Assembly: GCA_022822525.1 (NCBI GenBank)
Contig: JAJEBN010000082.1
Span: 18,894 to 82,893, forward strand
Length of the DNA: 64,000 nt
From: Acidimicrobiia bacterium
Lineage (GTDB): Bacteria > Actinomycetota > Acidimicrobiia > Acidimicrobiales > Poriferisodalaceae
Reading direction: 5' to 3'
Position numbers and translations under genes: made by a program. Below are positions 8,348 to 18,405 of the stretch, one piece after another. Numbering within the stretch: the stretch's first letter is position 1; each line of letters opens with the position of its first letter. The notes beneath the pieces were generated by a model. It saw only the letters and a list, made by a program, of their open reading frames with translations, did not search any database and was not told the origin of the DNA.

Positions 8348-9958
8348 TCAGGTGTGTTCTTGGCGCCGCACGACCAGGAACCAGGTGAGCACGAACGACA
8401 GCACCACCAAGACGACGCTCATGAGTCCGGCTTCGGCGATGAAGGCATCCTCGAATGAGCCGTAGATCCGGGTGGTCAGCGTCGAGAAGCCGAGCGGCGA
8501 CACGAACAGGCTGATCGGCAGTTCCTTCATCACCGACAGCAGCACCAGACCCGCGCCCGCTCCGAGCGCAGGACCCATGACCGGCATGTCCACCGTGACG
8601 AAGCGCCGCAGGGGACCGGCGCCGAGCAGGCGGGCGGAATCGTGCAGGCGAGGGGGCACGCTGCGCACCGCGACCACGCTGATGCCCATTGCGAGCGAGC
8701 CGAAGCGCACGATGTAGGCGAAGATCAGCAGCGCCGCCGTGTCGCCCAGCAGATCGAGCACCAGGTCGGTGCGCAGGGTCCAAAAGCGCATCGACAGGGC
8801 AATGAGCAGGCCAGGGAGTGCGAACGTGCTGATGACCACCGCGTGCGCGAGCGACCCGGTCCGTGACCGGTAGCGCCCCACCAGCAGGGCGATCGGCAGC
8901 ACCGCCGCGACCGACACCACTGCGGCCACGACGCTCACCCACACGGTGTTGAACGTGGACTCCGCGATAGCGGTGTAATCGACGGTGAGCGCGCGGTCGC
9001 CGGTCAGCGAGCGGAACAGGCCGCGCTGCGCCCAGTCGGCCAGGGCGATGAAGGGTGCGATGACGCTCGCGAAGACCGTCAGCGCCACCGCTGCGGTGGC
9101 GTACGGCCGCCACCGGCCGAGCCGGTTGTCGAGCGGCCGGTCGCTCTTGGCCGACATCGCGTCGGGCAGGCGGCGCGAGAACCACCGCTCGGCCAGCACC
9201 ACGATCGCTGCGAGCACCAGCAGCATCAGGCTGAGCGCCAGGGCGACGGGCGGGTTGGCCAGGTAGTTCGTGGCGATGGCTCGTGTCAGCGTGTCGTAGC
9301 GCATCAGCTGCACAGCGCCGAAATCGCTCAGCGTGTACAGGAACACCAGCAGCGTGCCGGCGCCGATGGCGGTGCCTGCGTGCGGCAGGCAGATGCGGCG
9401 GAACACGGCGAACGCACTGTCGCCGAGCAGCCGGGCGCTTTCCTCGAGGCTGCCGGGGAGGTGCCGCAGCCGTGCTGCCACCGGCAGGTACACGTAGGGG
9501 TAGGTCATCAGCACCAGCACGAACCATGCGCCCCAGAAACCCCGCAGTTCGGGCACCGAGCTGACGCCGACGATGCTGAGCAGGTCATTGGCCAGACCGC
9601 CCGGATTGAGCGTGCGGATGAACGCAGCCGCGCCCACGAACGTCGGATAGACCAGCGGCAGCGGCAGCAGCACCCGCCACAGCTTGCGCAGCGGCAGATC
9701 GGTCCGCATGGTGAGCCAGGCCAGGCCGGTGCCGAGCACCAGTGCGCTCGCCGAGACCGACACCGCGAGGCGCAGCGACCGCCACAGCGGGCCGAGGGTG
9801 CGGGCGCTCCACAGCAGCCCCTCGGGACCGGTGCCGTCGCGCAGCGCCCGGTACACGAGGTACACGCCGGGGAACGCGAAACCGAAGGCCAGCACCACCC
9901 CTGCAACGCGCAGCGCAGCGGGGGCGCGGCTGCTGCGCCGCCGGAGGGCCGCGATCAT
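8348..9958 (-). CDS. fbpB: Iron(III) ABC transporter permease, fused two-half type
   Basis: A 536-residue integral membrane protein with about twelve hydrophobic segments arranged as two homologous halves, as in FbpB/SfuB/FutB. Each half has the cytoplasmic EAA-like loop that contacts the ATPase: LEESARLLGDSAFAVFRRI near residue 190 and LHDSARLLGAGPLRRFVTV near 440. It lies 37 bp downstream of the iron-binding lipoprotein on the same strand. No ATPase gene follows; the nearest ABC ATPase (15008) is of the sugar type. An ATPase elsewhere or a shared one is needed for function. The symbol rests on family resemblance and on the Tyr-Tyr iron motif of the partner. Confidence 0.86.
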   Translation of the reverse strand: MIAALRRRSSRAPAALRVAGVVLAFGFAFPGVYLVYRALRDGTGPEGLLWSARTLGPLWRSLRLAVSVSASALVLGTGLAWLTMRTDLPLRKLWRVLLPLPLVYPTFVGAAAFIRTLNPGGLANDLLSIVGVSSVPELRGFWGAWFVLVLMTYPYVYLPVAARLRHLPGSLEESARLLGDSAFAVFRRICLPHAGTAIGAGTLLVFLYTLSDFGAVQLMRYDTLTRAIATNYLANPPVALALSLMLLVLAAIVVLAERWFSRRLPDAMSAKSDRPLDNRLGRWRPYATAAVALTVFASVIAPFIALADWAQRGLFRSLTGDRALTVDYTAIAESTFNTVWVSVVAAVVSVAAVLPIALLVGRYRSRTGSLAHAVVISTFALPGLLIALSMRFWTLRTDLVLDLLGDTAALLIFAYIVRFGSLAMGISVVAVRSVPPRLHDSARLLGAGPLRRFVTVDMPVMGPALGAGAGLVLLSVMKELPISLFVSPLGFSTLTTRIYGSFEDAFIAEAGLMSVVLVVLSFVLTWFLVVRRQEHT

Positions 9959-9995
9959 TGGGCCGTTCTGGCCGGCCGGCTCGGCTGTGCTGAGG

Positions 9996-11114
9996 TCACT
10001 CGTTCAGGATGCCGCTTGCTTCGATGATCTCCGTCGAACGTGCGAATCCGTCGCCCAATGCGTCGAAGTCGATGCTGCCGATCTCGAGGCCCCCCAGCGG
10101 CGGCAGCACGGCTGCAGGTGCCACGCCTGCCGCGAGCGGGTACTCCAGCGTCTCGTTGCTGAAGTACTGCTGGGCAGCCTCGCTCAGCAGGTAGGCGATG
10201 AACCGGTTGGCGAGGTCGGCGTCGTCGCTGGCGGTCGTCACGGTGGCGGCGGTGATGATGAGCATCGAGCCGACGTCGTCGCCGGCGAAGTCCCAGTTGG
10301 CGGCGCGGTGATCGTCGCCCAAGGCCGCAGCCACTTGGTACTGGTAGTAGTGATTCACCAGTCCCATGTCGATCTCGCCGCGCCCGGCAGCCTCGACGAT
10401 GGACCGGTTGTTGGGGTAGTAGCGGGCGTCGTTGGCGACCATGTCGTCGAGCCATTGCGCTGCGGCGTCGCTGCCGTGCTGGTCGCGGAACACGGTGAAC
10501 CAGTCGACGAACGAGCCGTTCGTGGCCGGGATGGCCACCCGGCCGCGGTAGCGCTCGTCGGTGAGGTCGAAGATCGACGCGGGCAGTTCGTCGTCGGCGA
10601 CGCTGTCGAGGTTGTAGACGAGCACGCGCTGGCGACCCGTGAAGCCGACCCAGGTCCCCGCGTCGGACCGGTGGTCGGATGTGACCAGATTCGCCACGTC
10701 GCCATTGACGGTGGTGAGCAGCCCCTTGCTGGTCAGGAATCCGACAGGGCCGGGCGAGCGGGACAGGAACACGTCGGCGGGCGTGCGGTCGCCTTCCTCG
10801 GCCAGCAGCAGGGCCAAGTCCGTCGAGGCGCCCCACCGGACCGCCACCGTGACGCCGGTCTCGCACGCGAAGGCGTCGAGGACGGGCTGGATCAGATTCT
10901 CGGTGCGGCCCGAATAGACCGTGAGCTGCCCGTCAGACCCCGACGCGCACTCCCCGTCGTAGATCTCCGCGGCGGTGCCTTCCAGCGTGCGTGCGGAGCC
11001 GCATGCGGTCACTGTCAGGCCGACTGCAACGATGAGCACTGCGAGTTGCCGGTACCGCTCGGCGGGGCCGCTGGCTCGTCGGCGAGAAGCCGGCGTCGTG
11101 TCGTTCTCGAACAT
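9996..11114 (-). CDS. fbpA: Iron(III) ABC transporter substrate-binding lipoprotein
   Basis: A 372-residue exported protein. After a charged N-terminus, the hydrophobic stretch LAVLIVAVGLTVTACGS ends in a lipobox (LTVTAC), so it should be lipid-anchored. The mature part begins LTVYSGRTENLIQPVLDAF, the signature of the FutA/FbpA ferric-binding family. Near residue 240 it carries GLVNHYYQYQ, whose adjacent tyrosines are the usual iron ligands of the family, after DARYYPNNRS. It is followed by the permease at 9958. A DtxR/IdeR-like palindrome lies about 35 bp upstream, which fits iron-repressed expression. Confidence 0.9.
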   Translation of the reverse strand: MFENDTTPASRRRASGPAERYRQLAVLIVAVGLTVTACGSARTLEGTAAEIYDGECASGSDGQLTVYSGRTENLIQPVLDAFACETGVTVAVRWGASTDLALLLAEEGDRTPADVFLSRSPGPVGFLTSKGLLTTVNGDVANLVTSDHRSDAGTWVGFTGRQRVLVYNLDSVADDELPASIFDLTDERYRGRVAIPATNGSFVDWFTVFRDQHGSDAAAQWLDDMVANDARYYPNNRSIVEAAGRGEIDMGLVNHYYQYQVAAALGDDHRAANWDFAGDDVGSMLIITAATVTTASDDADLANRFIAYLLSEAAQQYFSNETLEYPLAAGVAPAAVLPPLGGLEIGSIDFDALGDGFARSTEIIEASGILNE

Positions 11115-11148
11115 GGCGCCGCACTATAGCGTCGGTTGTCATTGTTTG

Positions 11149-11167
11149 TAAGGTTTGCCTAACTTCC
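11149..11167. promoter_or_regulatory. DtxR/IdeR-like iron box
   Basis: TAAGGTTTGCCTAACTTCC matches the 19-bp DtxR/IdeR consensus TTAGGTTAGGCTAACCTAA at 13 positions, including the core AGGTT and CTAAC half-sites. It lies 35 bp upstream of the start of the ferric-binding lipoprotein gene (minus strand), where an iron-responsive repressor would act. The match is seen; regulation is inferred. Confidence 0.6.
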
Positions 11168-11177
11168 GAAGGCGAGG

Positions 11178-12170
11178 TCAGGCGAAGCGCAGTGGCTCGG
11201 CGGCGCTCCAGTCGACGGGCTGCTCGTCGAGATTCAGCGCGAGCTGGTGCCAGATCAGCTCGACCGCCGGCGGGCCCACCGGGTCGGCCTCGCTGCCCTC
11301 AGCAGCGTTCACCATCAGTTCGTACATGGCGCCGTCGGTCTCGTCGGTGGGTCGGGCCAGCAACTCCATGAACGCCTCGGCCATCTCGCTGGGCTCCAGC
11401 ATCCGTGGCTGCCAGCGCCCGAAGACCCGCTCGTTGCCGGCGTACTCGTTGGTCATGCCGGTTCGGATGAACGGCAGCAGCAGCGTGAAGCAGGTGACGA
11501 GGTCGGCGCTGCGGCCCAGGTTCACCTTCAGCACCTTGGGCAGCTGCAGCACTGCCCAGTTCGACAGCGCATAGCCGGGCACGGCCGGGCCCGGGTCCAC
11601 CGCCTGCCGTGACGACACGTACACGAACTGCGCTGGCTCGTCGGCATACACCGCCTCGCCCGCCCACAGGTGGGTCGATGCCAGGAAGCCGTCGACCTTG
11701 GTGTCGAGCACCAGCCGTGACTGCTCCAGGTTCTCGATGAACGCCTGTCGCACCCGGGCCCGCCGCAGCGAAGACGACTCGCCCTCGACTGGCCGCAGCG
11801 TGCGGCCGAGGCTGTAGCCCGACTCGGTGAGCCCCGAATTGCAGATCACCAGATTCGGCGGCAGGCCGCCCATCTGGTCGATCACATAGCTGCGGATGGC
11901 CCACAGGTCCCGCAGGTTGGTGACGTCGGCCTGCACGGGGAACGCGTGCACGCCCTCGTCGCGCAGGCGGTCGACCAGATCGAACCCGTCCTCGTAGCTG
12001 CGGTGGAAGTGGATGCCGACCGAGGCGGCGCCGTTGAGCCCGGCGCTGAGCGCGAATGCCTGGCCGATGCCGCCGTCCTTGCCGGCACCGGTGATGAGCA
12101 CCCGCTTGCCCTCTACGCCGCCGCGCAGCGCATCGAAGCGGAACCTGTCGGTAGGCGCGGTGTAGGTCAT
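11178..12170 (-). CDS. SDR-family oxidoreductase (extended, atypical)
   Basis: A 330-residue Rossmann protein. Start ATG 12170 is preceded by GAGGAG at 7 nt. The nucleotide motif is VLITGAGKDGGIGQAFA near residue 24, with the longer GxxxGxG spacing seen in enoyl-ACP-reductase-like and fabI/fatty-acid-synthase-KR-like SDRs. QADVTN (about 82), LVICNSGLT (about 111) and VSSRQAVDPGPAVPGYALSNWA (about 205) give the Ser, with Tyr in GYALSNWA; the usual YxxxK Lys is not obvious (YALSN), so catalysis may be altered. The C-terminal 100 residues are unusual for short SDRs. It lies alone between the iron importer and glpD, on the same strand as both. Confidence 0.75.
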   Translation of the reverse strand: MTYTAPTDRFRFDALRGGVEGKRVLITGAGKDGGIGQAFALSAGLNGAASVGIHFHRSYEDGFDLVDRLRDEGVHAFPVQADVTNLRDLWAIRSYVIDQMGGLPPNLVICNSGLTESGYSLGRTLRPVEGESSSLRRARVRQAFIENLEQSRLVLDTKVDGFLASTHLWAGEAVYADEPAQFVYVSSRQAVDPGPAVPGYALSNWAVLQLPKVLKVNLGRSADLVTCFTLLLPFIRTGMTNEYAGNERVFGRWQPRMLEPSEMAEAFMELLARPTDETDGAMYELMVNAAEGSEADPVGPPAVELIWHQLALNLDEQPVDWSAAEPLRFA

Positions 12171-12357
12171 GGCGTTGCTCCTCGTCGAGCTACGGGCTGG
12201 GCTGTCGTTGTTGTCTGCTGGAAACTGCCGCGGCGGGATCCCGTGCGGGCACCGAAGCAGACCGCGAGTCTGCCCTACCCGCACAGGGGCGAGGTACCCG
12301 CCCTGACGGCTGCAGCGACGCCGGCGCGGGCACGGCGCGAGGGGAGCAGTCTGTTGC

Positions 12358-14145
12358 TCAGCGGCGAATGTCCGGGGCGCCGAGGCGGGCTGCGTCGGCG
12401 GTCTGGTCGTCGGGCCTCGTCTGACTCTCGCGCTCGGCCTCGACCCGGGCGCGGTAGTGCCACACTTCGCGCTCGACGGTCTCGGGCGACCATCCCAATT
12501 CGGCGCCCATCAGCTCGGCGGTGTGCTGCGCCGCGTCGACGCCCCGATCCCATGCCTCCACCGAGAGCCGGGTGCGCCGAGTCAGCACGTCGTCGAGATG
12601 CAGGGCGGCCTCGCTGCGCACGGCGTGGGTGACCTCGGCGCGCAGGTATGGATGACCCTCGGCCAGCGGCGCAGCGAGGTCGGGCTGCTCGGCGATCAGC
12701 TCGACCACCTCGTCGATGCGGTCGCCGTGGCGCTCGAGCAGATGCACCGCTGCGGCCCGGCTGATGCCGGCACCTGCTGCGATCTCGTCCTGGCGTCGGC
12801 GCCGCTCCTCGTAGCCCGCTGCACCCACCAGCGGCGTGACGCCCGTGGCGGATCGGCGGGCCGCGGCATTGCGTCGCCGGCGGGACAGCTTGGGCGGCGG
12901 GCGGCCGTACGCGGTCTCGATTTCGGCGAGCGCCATCTCGACCGTGTCGGCTGCCATGACGCGGTAGGTCGTGTACTTGCCGCCGGCCACCGAGATCAGC
13001 CCGCGAGCCGCTCGGGTGACCGAGTGCTCACGGCTCAGCTTGGCGGACTGCTCGGCGTCGGACGGGCTGTCGCCGGTCACCAGGGGGCGCAGGCCCGCAT
13101 AGACGCCGCAGATGTCGTCGCGGCCGATGGGGTCGGCCAGCACGCCGTTGAGCCGCTGCAGCAGCAGATCGATGTCGGCGCTGCTCGCGGCAGGATGGGC
13201 GTAGTCGAGATCCCAGTCGCTGTCGGTGGTGCCGATGATCCACCGGTCTCCCCAGGGCACCACGAACAGGACGCTGGGCGGGGTGGGCACGATGAGCCCG
13301 CAGTCGAGGTCGATCCGGTCCCGGGGGACCAGCAGGTGGATCCCCTTGGAGGCACGGATGCGCGTCCGTGAGCCGTCGGTGTCGTGCGAGTCGCGCTCGG
13401 CCAGCTGTTCGATCTGGCTGGTCCACACACCCGTGGCGTTGATCACCGCATCGGCGTCCAGCCTGAACGTGCGCCCTGTCTCGCCGCAGTGCGCGATGAC
13501 GCCCCGCACCGCCTTGCCGGTGACGATCAGCTCCTGGACGCGGGTGGAGGTGAGGATGCGCGCCCCATGCGCAGCGGCCGTGCGGGCGATCGCGACGACG
13601 AGCCGGGCGTCGTCGGTCTGGCCGTCCCAGTAGGCGATGCCGCCGCGCACCACGCCGGGGTCGAGGCCAGGCGCCAACTCCTGCGTGCCGGCAGCGCCGA
13701 GGTGCCGGTGGGATCCGATCGCATGCGGACCCGTCCCGGCCATCATGCTGTACAGCAGGATTCCCGCCCCGGTGCGCAGCCGTTCGCGCCAGCCGCGGCG
13801 GATGGGGTAGAGGAACTGCACCGGGCGGACCAGGTGCGGGGCCAACCGGCCCAGCAGCAGCCGGCGTTCGTTGAGCGACTCGGACACGAGCCCGAATTCG
13901 AGGCGTTGCAGGTAGCGCAGCCCGCCGTGGATCAGCTTCGACGAGCGGCTCGAGGTGCCCGAGGCCAGGTCACGCTGTTCGAGCAGGGCCACGCTGCGGC
14001 CCCGCAGCGCCAGGTCCAGCGCGCAGCCCGCGCCGGTGACGCCGCCGCCGATGACGATGACGTCGACATGGCCGCCGCTGATCTCGTCGAGCCAGGCGGC
14101 GCGCTGGGCCGGACCCAGCCGGCTGTCACCGGCAGTGTCGTTCAC
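12358..14145 (-). CDS. glpD: Aerobic glycerol-3-phosphate dehydrogenase
   Basis: A 595-residue FAD enzyme that oxidises sn-glycerol 3-phosphate to dihydroxyacetone phosphate at the membrane and passes electrons to quinone. The FAD dinucleotide motif DVIVIGGGVTGAGCALDLA is at about residues 29-47. It is followed by LEQRDLASGTSSRSSKLIHG (about 54-73) with the GlpD-specific SSKLIHGGLRYL segment. ISVAGGKYTTYRVMA near 385 is the conserved C-terminal part of the FAD site. The DAO_C helical domain ends the protein. Length is slightly above the usual 500-585, owing to a charged tail. It starts 3 bp after the class II aldolase stop, so the two are probably co-transcribed. Confidence 0.93.
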   Translation of the reverse strand: MNDTAGDSRLGPAQRAAWLDEISGGHVDVIVIGGGVTGAGCALDLALRGRSVALLEQRDLASGTSSRSSKLIHGGLRYLQRLEFGLVSESLNERRLLLGRLAPHLVRPVQFLYPIRRGWRERLRTGAGILLYSMMAGTGPHAIGSHRHLGAAGTQELAPGLDPGVVRGGIAYWDGQTDDARLVVAIARTAAAHGARILTSTRVQELIVTGKAVRGVIAHCGETGRTFRLDADAVINATGVWTSQIEQLAERDSHDTDGSRTRIRASKGIHLLVPRDRIDLDCGLIVPTPPSVLFVVPWGDRWIIGTTDSDWDLDYAHPAASSADIDLLLQRLNGVLADPIGRDDICGVYAGLRPLVTGDSPSDAEQSAKLSREHSVTRAARGLISVAGGKYTTYRVMAADTVEMALAEIETAYGRPPPKLSRRRRNAAARRSATGVTPLVGAAGYEERRRRQDEIAAGAGISRAAAVHLLERHGDRIDEVVELIAEQPDLAAPLAEGHPYLRAEVTHAVRSEAALHLDDVLTRRTRLSVEAWDRGVDAAQHTAELMGAELGWSPETVEREVWHYRARVEAERESQTRPDDQTADAARLGAPDIRR

Positions 14146-14148
14146 TGC

Positions 14149-14910
14149 TCAGGCGAACTCGTGGGGCAGGTGGCGGCGGGTCGCCCAGCCGAACAAGTTC
14201 CAGCCGAAGTCGCCCTCGGTCAGGTCCCCGCGGGCGGTGCGTGCATCCTCGGCGGAGATCCGGATGCCGGCAGTGGCCTTCATCTGCACCTCGGCCACGC
14301 GCTCGGCGAGCACGAACCAGCCCACCGCGTCGGCGGGGCTCGCCCCCACCGTCAGCAGACCGTGGTTGGCGAGTATCACCGTGCGACAGACGCCGAGTGC
14401 AGCGGCGATGCGCTTGCCGCCGTCGGTCGAGCGGACCTGCACTTCCCCGTCGTCGAAGAGCGCATGGTCCTCGAAGAAACAGGTTGCCTCCTGGTTGATC
14501 GGCTCGATCATCCGCCGTTCGGCAGAGAACGGCGTGCCCCATTGGGTGTGCGTATGCGCAGCGGCGCCGATGTCGGGCCGGGCCTCGTGGATGGGGTGAT
14601 GGATGGTGTAGGCGCTGTGGTTGATGGGCGCGGGCCGGCCTTGCTGGTCGGCGGCGGTGCCGTCAGGCGCCACCAGCACCAGGTCGTCGACGGTGGCCCG
14701 CTCGAAGGGCACGCCGTAGCGCAGCAGCCACATGTGGTCCGGCTGGATCGGGTCGCGGCAGGTGATGTGGCCGTCGCCCAGCTCACCCCAGCGCAGCACC
14801 CCGAACAGCCGGTACGCACGGGCCAGGTCGTCCATCAGCCGGGCGCGTTCGGCGTGCGGATCGGCCTCGAAGGGCTCGGCGGATTCGGCGGCGACATCGC
14901 GAGCATTCAC
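14149..14910 (-). CDS. Class II aldolase/adducin family protein
   Basis: A 253-residue zinc enzyme of the fuculose/ribulose-phosphate aldolase-epimerase fold. The Zn ligands are visible as HTHTQWGTPFS near residue 128 (HxH) and ILANHGLLTVG near 188 (third His). GELGDGHITCRDP near the N-terminus matches the family substrate-phosphate segment. It is upstream of glpD with 3 bp between them, so aldol cleavage to a triose and oxidation of glycerol 3-phosphate may be linked. Many members of this subfamily lack a known substrate, and the assignment to a specific sugar is not possible here. The upstream 97 bp are shared with the divergent ABC ATPase gene and contain a 20-bp inverted repeat. Confidence 0.88.
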   Translation of the reverse strand: MNARDVAAESAEPFEADPHAERARLMDDLARAYRLFGVLRWGELGDGHITCRDPIQPDHMWLLRYGVPFERATVDDLVLVAPDGTAADQQGRPAPINHSAYTIHHPIHEARPDIGAAAHTHTQWGTPFSAERRMIEPINQEATCFFEDHALFDDGEVQVRSTDGGKRIAAALGVCRTVILANHGLLTVGASPADAVGWFVLAERVAEVQMKATAGIRISAEDARTARGDLTEGDFGWNLFGWATRRHLPHEFA

Positions 14911-14944
14911 TGTGCGAAGTCTGCCACGCCCTCTGCCGAGTCAG

Positions 14945-14964
14945 GTCCGTAACCGCTTACGGAC
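14945..14964. promoter_or_regulatory. LacI-like palindrome upstream of the ABC ATPase gene
   Basis: GTCCGTAACCGCTTACGGAC has 8-bp perfect arms around CCGC and a central CG with flanking AA/TT, as in LacI-family operators. It lies 43 bp before the ATPase start at 15008 and 34 bp before the divergent aldolase start. Its half-site differs from the TGCAAGCG sites near the glucoside genes, so a different regulator may bind. Confidence 0.5.
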
Positions 14965-15007
14965 TAGTCTCGGCAGGGTAGGCGCGCGTGCCTGAGATGG
15001 GGGTCAG

Positions 15008-16168
<1,161 letters not shown>

Positions 16169-16174
16169 CTGGGT

Positions 16175-17245
16175 TCAGGGGTTCCAGAGCTTGCGGTGCG
16201 GGATCGACGGCAGCACCAGCCGTCCGAAGAGGTCGCACTCGGCGAGGTGGGGGTAGCCCGACAGGATGAAGGCGTCGATGCCCACCTCCCGGTAGGCGTC
16301 GAGCTTGGCCGCGACCTCGTCGGGGTCGCCGACGATGGCTGCCCCGGCCCCGCTGCGGGCGCGGCCGATGCCCGTCCACAGGCCATCCTCGGCGAAGCCG
16401 TCGTCGTCGGCGCTGTCGCGTAGCTGGGCTTGGCGCTGCACACCGACCGAGGCCGAGTCGAGCGCTCGGGCCCGGATCGACGCCCCGGTGTCGTCGTCGA
16501 GCTGGCTCACGAGCCGGCGGGTGGCGTCGATGGCCTCGGCGTTGGTGGGTCGCACGATCACGTGCGATCGCAGGCCGAACTTGAGTTCGCGACCCACTGC
16601 TGCGGCCCGGTCCCGCATCTCGCTGACCGTCGCCGCAACGCCCGCCACCGTGTCGGGCCAGGTGAGAAAGACATCGGCTGCCAGAGCGGCGGTGTGCTTG
16701 GCGTCGTCGGAGAAACCGCCGAAGTAGAAGGGCGGGCACCGGCCGCTGACGGTGCCGACGCGTGGGGGGTCGAGCTGCACCGAGACGAACTCGCCGTCGA
16801 AGTCGACCGGCTGGCCGTCGAGCAGGGTGCGCAGCACGGCCATGTGCTCGCGGGTGCGCTGGTAGCGAGGCGCCGACGGCAGCGGGGCGCCGGGCAGATC
16901 GCTGGAGATGATGTTGATGGTGAGCCGCCCGCCCGCCATCTGGTCGATCGTGGCGAGCTGGCGTGCGAGCTGCGGCGGCCAGAGCTCTCCCATGCGCACC
17001 GCCAGCAGCAGGTTGATGCGACTGGTGCGGGTGGCGATGCCCGCAGCGAAGGCCGTGGCGTCGATGCCCAGCGTGTAGCCCGAGGGCAGCAGCACGTTGT
17101 CGAATCCGTTGCGCTCGGCCGCGGTGACGATGTCCGCGCAGTGGTCCCAGGTGCTGGCAAGGTTCGGATCCGCCACGCCCAGGAACTCGTAGTCGTCGTC
17201 GCACAGCGCCGAGAACCACGCAATCTCCGGCGGCGCTGTACTCAT
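16175..17245 (-). CDS. LLM-class flavin-dependent oxidoreductase (SsuD-like)
   Basis: A 356-residue TIM-barrel bacterial-luciferase-like enzyme. GFDNVLLPSGYTLGIDA (about 46-62), MGELWPPQLARQLATIDQMAGGRL (about 90) and the following INIISSD with RTREHMAVLRTLLDG are the characteristic flavin-binding strands of alkanesulfonate-monooxygenase-type members. The C-terminus has IVGDPDEVAAKLDAYREVGID and FILSGYPHL, the latter matching the SsuD tail. Start ATG 17245 overlaps the Gfo/Idh stop (ATGA), which makes it the last gene of the minus-strand sugar operon. Reduced FMN or F420 could be the cofactor. A sulfonated or organosulfur sugar is one possible substrate, but this is inference. Confidence 0.87.
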   Translation of the reverse strand: MSTAPPEIAWFSALCDDDYEFLGVADPNLASTWDHCADIVTAAERNGFDNVLLPSGYTLGIDATAFAAGIATRTSRINLLLAVRMGELWPPQLARQLATIDQMAGGRLTINIISSDLPGAPLPSAPRYQRTREHMAVLRTLLDGQPVDFDGEFVSVQLDPPRVGTVSGRCPPFYFGGFSDDAKHTAALAADVFLTWPDTVAGVAATVSEMRDRAAAVGRELKFGLRSHVIVRPTNAEAIDATRRLVSQLDDDTGASIRARALDSASVGVQRQAQLRDSADDDGFAEDGLWTGIGRARSGAGAAIVGDPDEVAAKLDAYREVGIDAFILSGYPHLAECDLFGRLVLPSIPHRKLWNP

Positions 17246-18405
17246 CGACCCAGCTCTGCGGGGGTGAGCAGCTCGCTCATCTGCACCGGCCGGCCCTCGT
17301 CGATCGACATGTGGGCGGCACGGCCGATGGCCACCGACCACAGCCCGTCGGCCAGCGTGCACTCCGCGGGGCTCGACGTGAGCACGGCATCGCGGAACCG
17401 CTCCAGCTCGATGTACGACGAGCCGTGGTGCAGACCGGTCACCGGCGCAGTGCTGGCGATCGGGCGCTCGGTGACGTTGCCGATCCCGTCACGCCCGCGC
17501 ACGCCGATCCGCAGCACATCGTCGGGGATCAGCGCCTCGAGCTTGCCGTGCTCGCCCACCACCGACAACTCTTCCTGGTTCCGTGTGGCCTCGGCGAACA
17601 TGCACAGGTCCAGCAGCGCCCGCGCGCCCGAAGCGAAGTCGACGATCACGAAGGCGTTGTCCAGGATGTCGGGGGTCTCGCCGCCGTAGCTCTCGTCGAG
17701 ATGGTTCAGGTCCTGTGCACCTGATGCCATCACACGAACCGGCTGGTCACCGACGATGAGTCGCATCAGGTCGAAGAAGTGGCAGCACTTCTCCACCAGC
17801 GTTCCACCGGTGTTGCGATTGAACCGGTTCCAGTCGCGCACCTTGGGCTGGAAGGGGAACCGGTGCTCGCGGATCGCCACCATCGAGATGCGGCCCACGG
17901 CGCTGGCGTGCGCCTGTTCGATCAGTGCTGCAACCGGTGCCATGTAGCGGTACTCCAGGCCCACCCACACCGGCGGCGCGTCAGGCCCGAGCGCCTCCAC
18001 ACCGTCGATGATGCGGCGGCAGTCATCCAGCGTGGTGGCCAGCGGTTTCTCGACGAGCTGGGGCAGTCCGGCAGTGGCCACATCCAGAACGATGTCGGTG
18101 TGCAGGTGGTTCGGCGTCGCCACCACCACCGCGTCGCACAGTCCGGTGTCGAGAAGCTCGCGATGGTTGTCGAAGCACGGCACCGGGTCGAGGCGGCTGC
18201 AGGCCAGCTCGTGCTGGGCCGCCTTCAGCGACGGTTCCCAGTTGTCGCACAGCGCCGCGACCTCGGCGCCGTCGAGCGCTACGAGGTTGGCGATGTGCTC
18301 GATGCCCATCATCCCGGTGCCGATGACGCCGAATCGCATCGGGTCGCCGGCCGTTCGGGCCCCGGCTCTGCCTTCCGTTTCAGCCACTTGGATGCCGCTG
18401 CTCAC
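17242..18405 (-). CDS. Gfo/Idh/MocA-family oxidoreductase
   Basis: A 387-residue NAD(P)-dependent sugar or inositol dehydrogenase. The Rossmann motif MRFGVIGTGMMGIEHIANL begins at residue 23, AVVVATPNHLHTDIV is near 90, and the family signature VEKPLATTLDDC is near 120 with the catalytic Lys of EKP. GGTLVEKCCHFFDLMRL near 205 belongs to the C-terminal alpha/beta substrate domain. The start overlaps the aldo-keto stop (ATGA) and the stop overlaps the LLM start (ATGA), so it is tightly coupled. With the aldo-keto reductase next door it suggests redox processing of an imported sugar or its epimer. Confidence 0.9.
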   Translation of the reverse strand: MSSGIQVAETEGRAGARTAGDPMRFGVIGTGMMGIEHIANLVALDGAEVAALCDNWEPSLKAAQHELACSRLDPVPCFDNHRELLDTGLCDAVVVATPNHLHTDIVLDVATAGLPQLVEKPLATTLDDCRRIIDGVEALGPDAPPVWVGLEYRYMAPVAALIEQAHASAVGRISMVAIREHRFPFQPKVRDWNRFNRNTGGTLVEKCCHFFDLMRLIVGDQPVRVMASGAQDLNHLDESYGGETPDILDNAFVIVDFASGARALLDLCMFAEATRNQEELSVVGEHGKLEALIPDDVLRIGVRGRDGIGNVTERPIASTAPVTGLHHGSSYIELERFRDAVLTSSPAECTLADGLWSVAIGRAAHMSIDEGRPVQMSELLTPAELGR

